Assembly: GCA_014529385.2 (NCBI GenBank)
Contig: CM043963.1
Location: 65,401,395 to 65,465,394 of the forward strand
Reading direction: 5' to 3'
Origin: Adiantum capillus-veneris
Lineage: Eukaryota > Streptophyta > Polypodiopsida > Polypodiales > Pteridaceae
DNA length: 64,000 nt
In this document: piece after piece, positions 22,541-31,443 of the stretch
Numbering within the stretch: position 1 is the first letter of the stretch
Layout of the letters: the number at the start of each line of letters is the position of its first letter
Made by a program: the position numbers and the translations under genes
The notes under the pieces: generated by a model
What the model was told of the DNA's origin: nothing
The model's database searches: none
What the model saw: only the letters and a program-made list of their open reading frames with translations

Positions 22541-22897
22541 ACCTCAGAATTGTGAGTGAATGTATTATAAATTCACCAAAAGATTACAAATCAAACTTAA
22601 ATCAAAGAAAAGCTTTAACCATGTAAATATTCTATCTAGGAAATAAATGTCCGGCTATCAAAGGCATCGCAAGGAGAATATGCAAGTGGATACAAAGGAC
22701 ATGAAAATTTGGTTTTTTCAAGGTTGATTTATTCCTTGGAGGTAAGAAGTTGGGAAGTCTTGTCTTCCTTATCAGCACTCAAATTGTAAGGTACTTCTTC
22801 TTCCAGAGTGTATGGCAGACAAGGAACCGTCGGGTGTTCGAAGGAGATCCTGAGGTGGCAAGCTTCGCAGAGATTATACAAGAAAGCAAAGTGCTAA
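22541..22897 (+). mobile_element. LINE 3' remnant, copy A
   Basis: This is the same sequence as 29811-30167. Its end encodes, on the plus strand, VWQTRNRRVFEGDPEVA, resembling the tail of plant L1-type ORF2 (the W-x-x-R-N-R-R-x-F-E-G motif after the zf-RVT region). It is cut exactly at the duplication junction, where the copy B LTR begins. The upstream part (22541-22740) is non-coding. Confidence 0.5.
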
Positions 22898-23066
22898 TAC
22901 TCTCTCTCCCAAAACTATAGTTCATGCCAAGATAATTAGGTACTATGTTTATGCTGCTACCATCAATTAAGTTCACCTCTGTGTTCTCAGAGTAATCTCA
23001 CAAAAATGCTCACTCTAATTCTCTTAGTTCCACTATTCTCAAAGTTCATAGGCCATTTCCATTACA
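22898..23066 (+). repeat. Truncated 5' LTR, copy B
   Basis: The last 169 bp of the LTR, starting at the duplication breakpoint. It is followed by a decayed primer-binding site (TTGATATCACAGCA) and the same short internal region as copy A. Confidence 0.8.
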
Positions 23067-23182
23067 TTGATATCACAGCATTTGGTTTCTTTGCTTAAGA
23101 AGAAAGGTCCTTAAGTAGCCTATTAATGGTTGATTTTGTCAATTATATTAAGGTAAGTGGGACTGGAATCTATTGTCGATTT

Positions 23183-24933
23183 TGTTGAGCCCATTATGTG
23201 GGATATGGTGCACACCTCGGGAGCTTTGGTCTTAATAATGGGATCTTTTTAGACTTTCCTATGGTTTTACCATTATTGAGCCATAAAAAGTCCGAAAGGA
23301 GCTAGCCCTTGGAAATTGCAATATTAGACCCACTCCACTACTCTCTATAATTAACCAATTCGAGTCGTGGGTGTAGATACTTAAGTGCTGATTTTCAAAG
23401 GCTAAGAGGAGTAGCAACTAAGGTTTTTAATTGCCAAAGAATACACTAAGTAAACACATAAGTATAATTAGCATGGCTAACAATAACCAAGAGAACCAAT
23501 TACTCAAGACCCTCTAGAAATCGAAGACCAAGAAGAGGTGCTACAACCCGAAGCTACCCTTCGGTATAAGGACAAGGTACTACGACATGGTAAGATCTGT
23601 CTCAACACAAAGCCACGGTTAAAGGGGTACAAATGAGAGATGGTATGTTAAAGAGAAATGCTACCTAATGGAGCTTAAAGACCTTAGGGTGAGCTTCATT
23701 AAAGACCTCCAATAGTTAGTGTTAGAAAGTCCTTTTTGACCTTAGGCAAGCTAGGGCTAACCTTGAGGTGGGAATCCTATCCAAGCATGATGTGCTTGTC
23801 ATGCTTGCTAACTAAGATGCTTAAGGTGTTTGTGGGAACCTTGCCCAATCTTGAGGTGTTTCTCATGCTTAAATGACTAAGGTTCTTGAAGTGTTCGATT
23901 CAAACATGATCTCTCAAGAGGCATAAACGATTTTCATGCTTAAATGACTAAAGTGCTTGAAGCGTTCAATTCAAACATGAATAATAAAAGACACATGTCA
24001 AGATCCTCACCATTTGGCCCTCATGATGTGTTTGAATCCTATTGGATAGACTTTAAAAGGGTCCAATGAGAATTTAGATTCATATAATTAAATAATTATT
24101 AAGCTCTTTCTCTCAAAGAGAAAAAAGAGGACACATGTCCAAATGATATAATTAAATAATGCAAGAGAGAGAGGGGGGGGGGGGGGGGGCGGGGGGGGTT
24201 GTGGACCAAGCGTGAGAGGGGGTATACTTTAACACACACTCTCTCATTGTGTGAAGTGCAAAGTGCAAGTGCTCCATCTCCTTCTCCAAGCTTGTTGAGA
24301 AGTGGAGAGCCTACACCAACACCCTTGGCTATGGAATGCAAATCCAACCAAGAGCAATGCTTCAATGCTTAAGCTTGTCATTTTCTTCATTTTCATTATT
24401 ACTATGCTATTATACTATGCTAAGCAAGAAGAGTGATGATAAGTGAGGAACTTTTTCTTTCTCCTATGAATGATTCTTCTTCCTCTTTCCTTCCCTCATT
24501 CCCCGCTAGCTCTCTCCACCTTCAAAGGTGTTTGAGGCCTTGGGACTGAGCCTTGGGATAATTAATGCTTTTTGTAAATTTTATGTTATGCTCGTGATGT
24601 ATGAAGTTTTTCATCTTCATTGCATCACCTAGGTCACAAGGAACACAAAAATTGTATTGTACCAAGTCTCGCTCATAAAAGAATCTATAGTAAAAATGCC
24701 TTTAGGGGGGGGAGGCGGACTGGCTCCAAGTAAATCCGGTCCTAAACTATTGTTGTTCTCTAATACTCTTTTTTGTAAAAATATTGTCCATGCCAAGTTA
24801 ATTAAGTACTATGTTTATGTTGCTATCATCAATTAAGTTCACCCTCTATGTTCTCAAAGTAATCTCACAAAAATGTTCACTTTAATTCTCTTAATTCTGT
24901 TTTTCATAAAGTTCATAGACCATTTCCATTACA
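23183..24933 (+). repeat. 3' LTR of the TRIM/LARD-like element (copy B)
   Basis: 1751 bp, starting TGTTGAGCCC and ending CATTACA, so both canonical termini are intact here. It lacks the 587-bp block. A 17-G homopolymer (24173-24189) sits where copy A has a (GA)n then G-run. Confidence 0.85.
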
Positions 24934-25549
24934 CGAAAGATAGAGATCTCCCTCACTTTCATTGTTCATATATTTGCTTCTTTGAATTGGAGTAAAGTGT
25001 CATCAATGAAGCTTAAGAACCAGGTTGAATACCTTACAATATGTGAGTGATACTTGATTGATAAAAAACAACAATCCATTAAAAAATTAAGTAGGAAAAC
25101 CCAGAGGTTGCCACCACCATTGGGTAGGATTTAAAATCTAAATCTATTATATTATTTTAGATTCACTACATTTATTGGCACTTAAATGTAGCTATTATTG
25201 CACAAATGCTATTAGAGGTTGAGATGATTAGCAAGAGAACAATAGAAGAAACCTTAGGAAAGGGCCTTTAAACTTGGACAAACTAAATTTGAAAGTTCAT
25301 ATAGGCATGCTACAACATGCAACCTTACTTGAAAATATATGTCTTACCTTATAAGTTTTACTTTAGAACAAAAAGTTTCTCCATGTACATTTTGAAAAAA
25401 AGTATAAAAGTATAAAGTTCTTTAAAACCTGTTCTATAAATAATCTCTTTGTTATTGTAAGAATAAAAAGCTTTAGTTTGGACCAAATTTGTTATATGTC
25501 CTGCATCATCTTTCCACTCATGGTGATTTTTTTATTTTTGGGGTTTTTT

Positions 25550-25590
<41 letters not shown>

Positions 25591-26235
25591 TTGTCTTTCC
25601 CAAATATGTAAATGTAACATGTGAGCTTAGTAGAAATGAAAGAAAGAAACAAACCAATAGGTTTGTACGCATGTCTAGTTTGGGCGAATCTCGCAAGATG
25701 CTTTAGGAATGGCAAAACAAAACGCAAGTTTGCGGCAGGTGGCGTGGAAGGACACGACAGCAGCGGCGATGCAAGGACCAGGTGCCAGCACAAGACTATC
25801 TGCAAAGGCTTTTTAAATATCGCTACAAGTTGCATGCAGCAAGGCCGACCCGCGATAGAGCACGGCTGAAGGTGATTGTTGCTGGTGAAGTTCTTTGTGG
25901 TGAGCTCACTAGCTTTGACAGGCTGTGTCTCTTTTTTTATGACGTGTCTCGTTCTCGCTGCATTGTGTTGGTCATGTTTGTTTAAAAGGTTGTTGGTGAG
26001 GTTGTGATTGGTGATCTGGGAAGTCCTGACTGTCAAGCTGGGATTCCAATTGTTCTTACATGAATGTATGGGTATTTGCGGTGTGTTAGGATACTAGTCA
26101 TTTCCTGTTTGTTAAAGCCGCTAGTCGTCAGGTTATGACTGGTGAGTTGAGAAGCTCTGACAACTTGTGTGTCTTCTTGCATGAGTGTACAGAAATCTGT
26201 GTTGTCTTAGGGTATTAGCCATTCGTTGCAGGAAA
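24934..26235. other. Flank upstream of HUH-like gene, copy B
   Basis: Equivalent to 15515-16745. It contains a T17-G29 homopolymer pair ending at 25588, the longest G-run in the window, and the protein-like frame 25782-25985 (QDYLQRLFKYRYKLHAARP) shared with copy A. A splice-acceptor-like CATTCGTTGCAG ends five bases before the ATG at 26236. Confidence 0.4.
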
Positions 26236-27083
26236 ATGGCACGATTGAAAGTGAAAGCACGTTTGAAGGGAGATACAGCTGAGCCAAGCCATGCAAAGAG
26301 GAGGGAAATGCGTCCTAGAATAATGGAGATTAGCGTGACTATCTCGGTTGGAGGCGTTCACATAGATGTAGCGTTATTGTCATCTATGCAGTCATTCCTT
26401 GAAAAAGAGACTCTAGCTGGGTTATGTGCAGTTGAGAGGGGAGGAGACGTCTTCCACCTGCATTTTTAGATGATCATCCGATTGTGGACTAGCTCATTGA
26501 TCTCTGCAGACAAAAAAATCAAGCAGTATCTCGGGTGGATAAAGATTCTCCAGCAAGAGCTATGGTACTTTGCCACGCTTTGAAACAGCACAATATACAT
26601 ATGTTTGAGGGAATGGTCGGCTACTGCCTCAAGGATTATGGGCAGCCATACTTTCGAATGGTGATCCACGATATTGAGCCAAGCGACATAAACAAGGGTG
26701 TCGAGCTATACAATTTGTATGGCAACGATGAGCTGAAAAAGGAGGTGTGCTTAAAACCAGTCAATATATTTGACACAGCATTTATGTTTTGGAAGTTCAA
26801 ATTCATGCACCCGCTAGGTAGCGACTTTTTGTCGACCCTGCACAAAATGCGCAAAATAGGAAGGTACTACCCCTCATTGTCTTGGGTCACGCCATACCAA
26901 GGCCATGGGATGGAGCTAGGAAATACCAAGGCGCTTTGGAGGTGTATGTTGCACCCATCATCAACAATGTACCAAGATGTTGTCAGCATATTCATCAACA
27001 GTCAAATGTATGGGACCTCCCATCCAGGGGCTGACTGGTTTCTGTCTCGATGGCAGGACGTGCAAACGTGTGTTGGTCCATAG
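26236..27083 (+). pseudogene. HUH/Rep-like endonuclease gene, copy B (degenerate)
   Basis: The frame starts MARLKVKARLKGD at 26236. The metal site H-L-H is intact (26455-26463, in GGDVFHLHF), but the next codon but one is TAG (26467) where copy A keeps CAG. A single-base loss near 26540 shifts the frame relative to copy A. The second part (26535-27083) keeps the tyrosine motif GYCLKD (Tyr at 26622, Lys at 26631) and the unrecognised C-terminal region, with RYYPSLSWVTPYQGHGMELG. The two copies differ at about 25 of 162 residues in this part, mostly non-conservative and scattered, which suggests neutral decay after duplication. No helicase domain is seen. The same family call and caveats apply as for copy A. 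Confidence 0.55.
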
Positions 27084-27364
27084 ATTGAAACATCACTCTA
27101 AACCCTGTATACATTGATCTCCTAACACGTTAGGTACAGGCCGCAAAGTGTGCTTGATGTGCTAATGAACAGCAAGACAATAAAGAAACAGAGCACAAGA
27201 TTGGTGATGTTCAGTATATATCGTTGGTTCACAAGATAGGGGTGATGACAGTTGCATGTTGCCATCTGTTGAGTTTGTGCCTTCATTGTTTTGCTTTATT
27301 ATGTTCAAATGTGCATATCTAAATAGCGATGCTGATGATTTTGTTGTGTCCATCCAGGGAAGGA

Positions 27365-27673
27365 ATGGAACGGGTTGAAGAAACTGAGTTTTTTATGACA
27401 CCAGGAGAAACGCAACCGGATGAGCTCCTGGACCAGATTAAAGACCCACGACTTGACAAGATAGAAGAAATAGCAACACAAATTTTGTCCGAACTTTCTG
27501 GAGATATGTTGAATGACAACAGATCTTTCCGTGCGGAAGTGATAACAACAAACCATGCTCTCAAAGATGCAATTAAAAGTTACCAAGGGGAGCTTGCTGA
27601 TGTTCAGATTTGCAAGCTTTTTGCAAGCTTGAGGAGCAGATTTTTGCGTTGCGCAAGCAAGTCTCATCGTTGA
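27365..27673 (+). pseudogene. Coiled-coil downstream exon of the HUH-like gene, copy B
   Basis: Starts MERVEETEF after an acceptor-like TCCATCCAG. Here the stop seen in copy A is absent (the frame reads KDPRLDKIEE), but an 11-bp local duplication near 27615-27625 shifts the frame before the coiled coil, and about 65 bp of the coiled-coil end are deleted. Comparing copies shows the ancestral segment was about 123 codons. Confidence 0.4.
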
Positions 27674-28555
27674 AGACATGGGAAATATATGTAAATAGCA
27701 GCTACATCTAGTCACTGACACACATAAGTTTTTGACAATGCAATACACCTCGATTTGGCACTTGTAAATAATCGATAATCATTGTCAAAAAATCTGTTCT
27801 TGCAATCTGTCTTCGGTTGACTTCTTTGGCTTTTATCATATTAAACTTGTGATTTATGTCAAGTAAATGGTCCGATCACTCTTGCTCCTTGCATCTCTCT
27901 CTATCTCTCTATCACTCAAGGACTGCTGGCGAGCATGAAACTTGCCTTCCTGGGAAGGTTTAGATCTTGGAGCATGTTGAGCCCACATAGATAGCTGCTC
28001 ACCACACTCATGTCAATCGCTTTTGTCTGCACCAATTCAAACAGACGCTTGCCCCACTCGTCACCATGTCAGTCTGCATTTGCAACACTGAGCTAGATTG
28101 CATAGTCTGGTCGTGTTTACAGGTCATGAAATCCATGCACTGGAGGAGCGCAATCTCAATTCTAGGTCCATTCTTCCTGCCTTTTCCTTTACAAGTGCAA
28201 AGGAGTCAAAAGCACGAGCCTGACCGTGATGAAGAGACACCACAAAGGCAGGCCACCGTAAACACATGGTAGCACGTGCACGACACGAAGGCTCTCTTTT
28301 GCAAAAAAACAGAGAGCGATAAGGAATCTGGAGATATTCCACTTAATGAAGTTCGATCAAGTAGTAGCTATAGAAAGTTCATAGTGAAAAGAAAAAATCA
28401 TGACTAGAGCCTTGATACAGTCTTTTCCTTCTTTTTTTTCAATACTCACTCAACTGAGTGAGTTCGATTATATTGAACATCCAAAAAAACTACATGTCCA
28501 ACCTTGCTCACACATTTTGAGCGGCTTTAAAAAGGATACAACATGATCACATACG
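27674..28555. other. Downstream flank of HUH-like gene, copy B, with hairpin
   Basis: Same content as 18245-19127. The 20-bp hairpin ACTCACTCAACTGAGTGAGT is unchanged at 28444-28463. No gene is recognised. Confidence 0.4.
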
Positions 28556-28573
28556 AGCATAAGAGTTCATGGG

Positions 28574-28834
28574 AGGCGACATTTCTTGTGGCATGGGGTT
28601 TGCCGCATGTGGCAGCCAGGCAAATATTTTGGATATGTAATCTCGAGGGTGGCTCCCTGTAAAGCCTGTCAGTTTTGTTATATCAGGGTGGCTCCCTTGT
28701 TAGCTTGACACTATTGTTTCCTAGCACTTTGGGTCCTTATGATGTCATGGCTCGTCTTCGAGCAGGGCTTGTCTGTAATTTTTTGGGATTTAATTTAATT
28801 TACTCACATTCTATGAGTTTTGCAAAAAAAACAA
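28574..28834 (+). mobile_element. Small retroposon, copy B
   Basis: Duplicate of 19146-19406, with the same 18-bp flanking repeats (28556-28573 and 28835-28852). The poly(A) tail is interrupted by a C. Confidence 0.85.
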
Positions 28835-28852
28835 AGCATAAGAGTTCATGGG

Positions 28853-29810
28853 GTTTTTAGAGGGATCCCCCAATCCCATAATACATAATCAAAATGAAAA
28901 AAAAATTGTTCACAGGCGACACAGCTAGGATGCCAACATCCAAAGAGGCTCTTCCACCACCTACAATGATGCCCACAGGACTTCGAAGCAAACACAACCG
29001 AAGAAGAACTAACAAGCACCACCGACTACTAGCATGATCGCTCGCCGTAGAAGAACACAAACAAGGCCACTTAAGGGGGCAACATGCACTTCATCACCTC
29101 TTACATACAAACCCGAGAGCAACATCGAACTAGCACCAAGACATTGACAATAGCTCCCATAGAGCCTAACCCACACAAGAGATAAAAACCTAAGGATGCA
29201 CCTCTGCTAGGCAAAGTGTCAACACGCCACCACCAAGATTCGAAACCACATCCAGGAGAGTGCCACCAAAGGCCTCCGCTGCCACTAAAAACCCCCCTTG
29301 CAGTCTGGACTATACCATGGAACTTCAGCCACCCACAGAGACCAACATGCCAAACCTTTGCAACCAAGTTGTCAGATCAACCTTTGCCTCTCGACGGAGA
29401 GGTGGGAGGGGTGAACTCCTCCCTTTGCCAAAAAGTCTATAAACAAGAACAGCATGAGCAAGAAACAGAGGAGGGGTGGCCAGGAGCCCCCACCTGGGAT
29501 GATCCCTACCCCCATGACAAAGCCACCACCTGCGATGCCCAGTGCCAACTCGCCCTACTCATGTTGAGTGCCGCCAGTCACAGCCTTGTGAGCACTGTGA
29601 AAAGAAAAACTCACAACTACCAATTTGGCAAGTGAAAAGAGCCTTCGTATGGTCTTTCCTAACACAATCTATATTAAAGCCTCAATCAAAGAAGTTTAGC
29701 CAACCTTGTAAAAGGGCAGTAACCGGCTGATGACCCATATCAAGGACAAAGGTTTTTTTATTTTATTTTTATTTTTTTTGGGAAGGAGGGGGGGGGGGGG
29801 GGGGGGGGGG
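28853..29810. other. Unassigned duplicated spacer, copy B, ending in a G-run
   Basis: 28853-29573 matches copy A. At 29574 it joins directly to sequence that copy A has only after 21545, so about 1.4 kb is missing here or inserted in A. It ends in a 23-G homopolymer (29788-29810). No gene. Confidence 0.4.
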
Positions 29811-30204
29811 ACCTCACAATTGTGAGTGATTGTATTATAAATTCACCAAAAGATTGCAAATGAAACTTAAATCAAAGAAAGCTTTAACCATGTAAATATT
29901 CTATCTAGGAAATAAATGTCCGGCTATCAAAGGCATCGCAGGGAAAATATGCAAATGAGTACAAAGGACATGAAAATTTGGTTTTTTCAAGGTTGATTTA
30001 TTCCTTGGAGGTAAGAAGTTGGGAAGTCTTGTTTTCCTCATCAGCACTCAAATTGTAAGGTACTTCTTCTTCCATAGTGTATGGCAGACAAGGAACCGTC
30101 GGGTGTTCGAAGGAGATCCTGAGGTGGTAAGCTTCGTAGAGATTATACAAGAAAGTAAAGTGCTAATATGGACACTCAAGCGAAAGCAAAATTTAAAAGA
30201 TTGA
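29811..30204 (+). pseudogene. LINE ORF2 C-terminal remnant
   Basis: The frame 30019-30204 reads FFFHSVWQTRNRRVFEGD, then SFVEIIQESKVLIWTLKRK, and stops. This resembles the very end of plant L1-type LINE ORF2, after the zf-RVT domain, where a W-x-x-R-N-R-R-x-F-E-G motif precedes a helix. Only about 60 residues remain; RT and endonuclease are missing. Upstream there is a palindromic CTCACAATTGTGAG right after the G-run. Confidence 0.5.
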
Positions 30205-30354
30205 TCTAGGACTACTCATGTCTTGTTGTCAACAAACGGTGGGTAAAACTTAGAAATTTTGTTCAAATTCGATGGTGAAAGGCCTTATTACGATTCTTTG
30301 CTTTTCTTTAAGCGCTGAATCTTCTATGTCTATGAGTTTCGATGCTAGTAGATT
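30205..30354. other. LINE 3' flank up to the Athila/Tat LTR
   Basis: 150 bp with no feature recognised. Bases 30350-30354 (AGATT) are the expected target-site duplication of the LTR that follows, but the partner is outside the window. Confidence 0.4.
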
Positions 30355-31424
30355 TGTTGAAAGGACGCCCTTTCAACAACGTTTCCACAAAGATTCCATT
30401 AAGATTCTTCAAAGATTTTAAAGATTCCACATGAAGATGGTGATGAAGTAATGAAGATGAAGATGGATGCTGCAACATGAAGATACGAGTTCATGGACGT
30501 CATCGAATATCCCGTTATTATTATTTTGAGCCATTACGGCCACTTTTGTAATGTTTACGGGATTCTCATATTTTAAATTAGCACTTGTATTTTGGCCACA
30601 GATTCTTGTATAATGAGTAAAGCCAACTCAGTTTCTTGTAATTAAGCTCTGTAAAAGCCTAGGGACAATTCAGGTCATTTGGTCGGACATTAGGTTTGAA
30701 GGCTTGGTATATAAGCTGAAACCTAAGGCTTTGTAAGAAAAACACATTACGTTATCTCAAATAATATACAGTCGTGGGTTCTGCAGCACACAGTAGTGAG
30801 CTTCACGCACACACACCGTTGCGCACACTAATCACATTGCAGATATGAGAGTAGGAGCGTGTTAGCATCGAGGAGCTCTCCGCGTCGACGCAAGCAATGC
30901 AAGCCGAGGACCACATCGCGAGCCCGTCTGCTACGAGCTATATTTGGTCGTAAGTACCTCAAACGACATCCGTTCTGAATGATCGAGTAGTCGTTAGAAT
31001 CAGGGCGAGAAGCTCTTCGTGTTGATGTCTTTACAGATCAGTTTCGGACACTTTGGAAATTGCTGTTTTGAGTCTATCGTGACAGCGATTAGAGGTCTTA
31101 CACTTATGGTTTTCAGGGTTTAGGTGTTTGGCCATATAGGATATGTCCTTGTGAGTCTTGCCCTCCGATTTCGAGTCATTCCGATATGATTTGAGACTGT
31201 TTCGAGCTTGTAGTGTTTCGTAGGATGCGTTGTCTGTTTCTTTGCTTTATGGTAGTGTTGTGGTAGGATTAGTGACTGTAGAGTGTTGCTCGTGTCTAGC
31301 TCAGGGTTGACAACCCAGAGATTGCCTCCATGCCCTAGTCGGGTCAGCTACGTCCTCCGATTGACAGTTTGTTGGTCTGTGTTCTCGCTGTGCTCCATCG
31401 TCCGTCGCGGCGTACCCGCTAACA
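30355..31424 (+). repeat. 5' LTR of the giant gypsy element
   Basis: It begins TGTTGAAAGG and ends AACA directly before the primer-binding site; length 1070 bp. Its first 24 bases form a hairpin (TGTTGAAAGG, 4-base loop, CCTTTCAACA). A TATA box (TATATAAG, 30708-30715) lies about 355 bp in. One degenerate copy of the leader palindrome half (AGTCTATCGTGA) occurs at 31071. Confidence 0.75.
30708..30715 (+). promoter_or_regulatory. TATA box of the giant element LTR
   Basis: TATATAAG within the LTR, placed between a presumptive U3 and the rest of the LTR. Predicted from sequence only. Confidence 0.5.
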
Positions 31425-31425
31425 T

Positions 31426-31443
31426 TGGCGCCGTTGCCGGGGA
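31426..31443 (+). other. Primer-binding site, Asp tRNA type
   Basis: TGGCGCCGTTGCCGGGGA begins one base after the LTR end. This sequence is characteristic of plant Athila/Tat-clade gypsy elements, which is the main basis for the lineage call. Confidence 0.9.

Larger units (their letters stand above)
13466..22899 (+). repeat. Tandem duplication, copy A (9.4 kb)
   Basis: This block and 22898-30168 share the same order of landmarks: LTR end, primer-binding site, short spacer, 3' LTR, HUH-like gene, hairpin, small retroposon, spacer, G-run, LINE tail. Similarity starts abruptly inside the 5' LTR at 13466 and ends at the LINE remnant. Copy A is longer mainly through sequence at 20151-21545 and 21785-22520 that copy B lacks. 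Identity by eye is about 90 to 95 percent in aligned parts. Confidence 0.9.
22898..30168 (+). repeat. Tandem duplication, copy B (7.3 kb)
   Basis: Direct repeat of 13466-22899. At the junction, LINE sequence ending GTGCTAAT runs into the LTR-internal sequence ACTCTCTCTCCC. The outer ends of the two copies share only TA at this point, a 2-bp microhomology. Copy B ends where copy A would, at GTGCTAATA (30160-30168), and then continues into the rest of the LINE tail. Confidence 0.9.
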
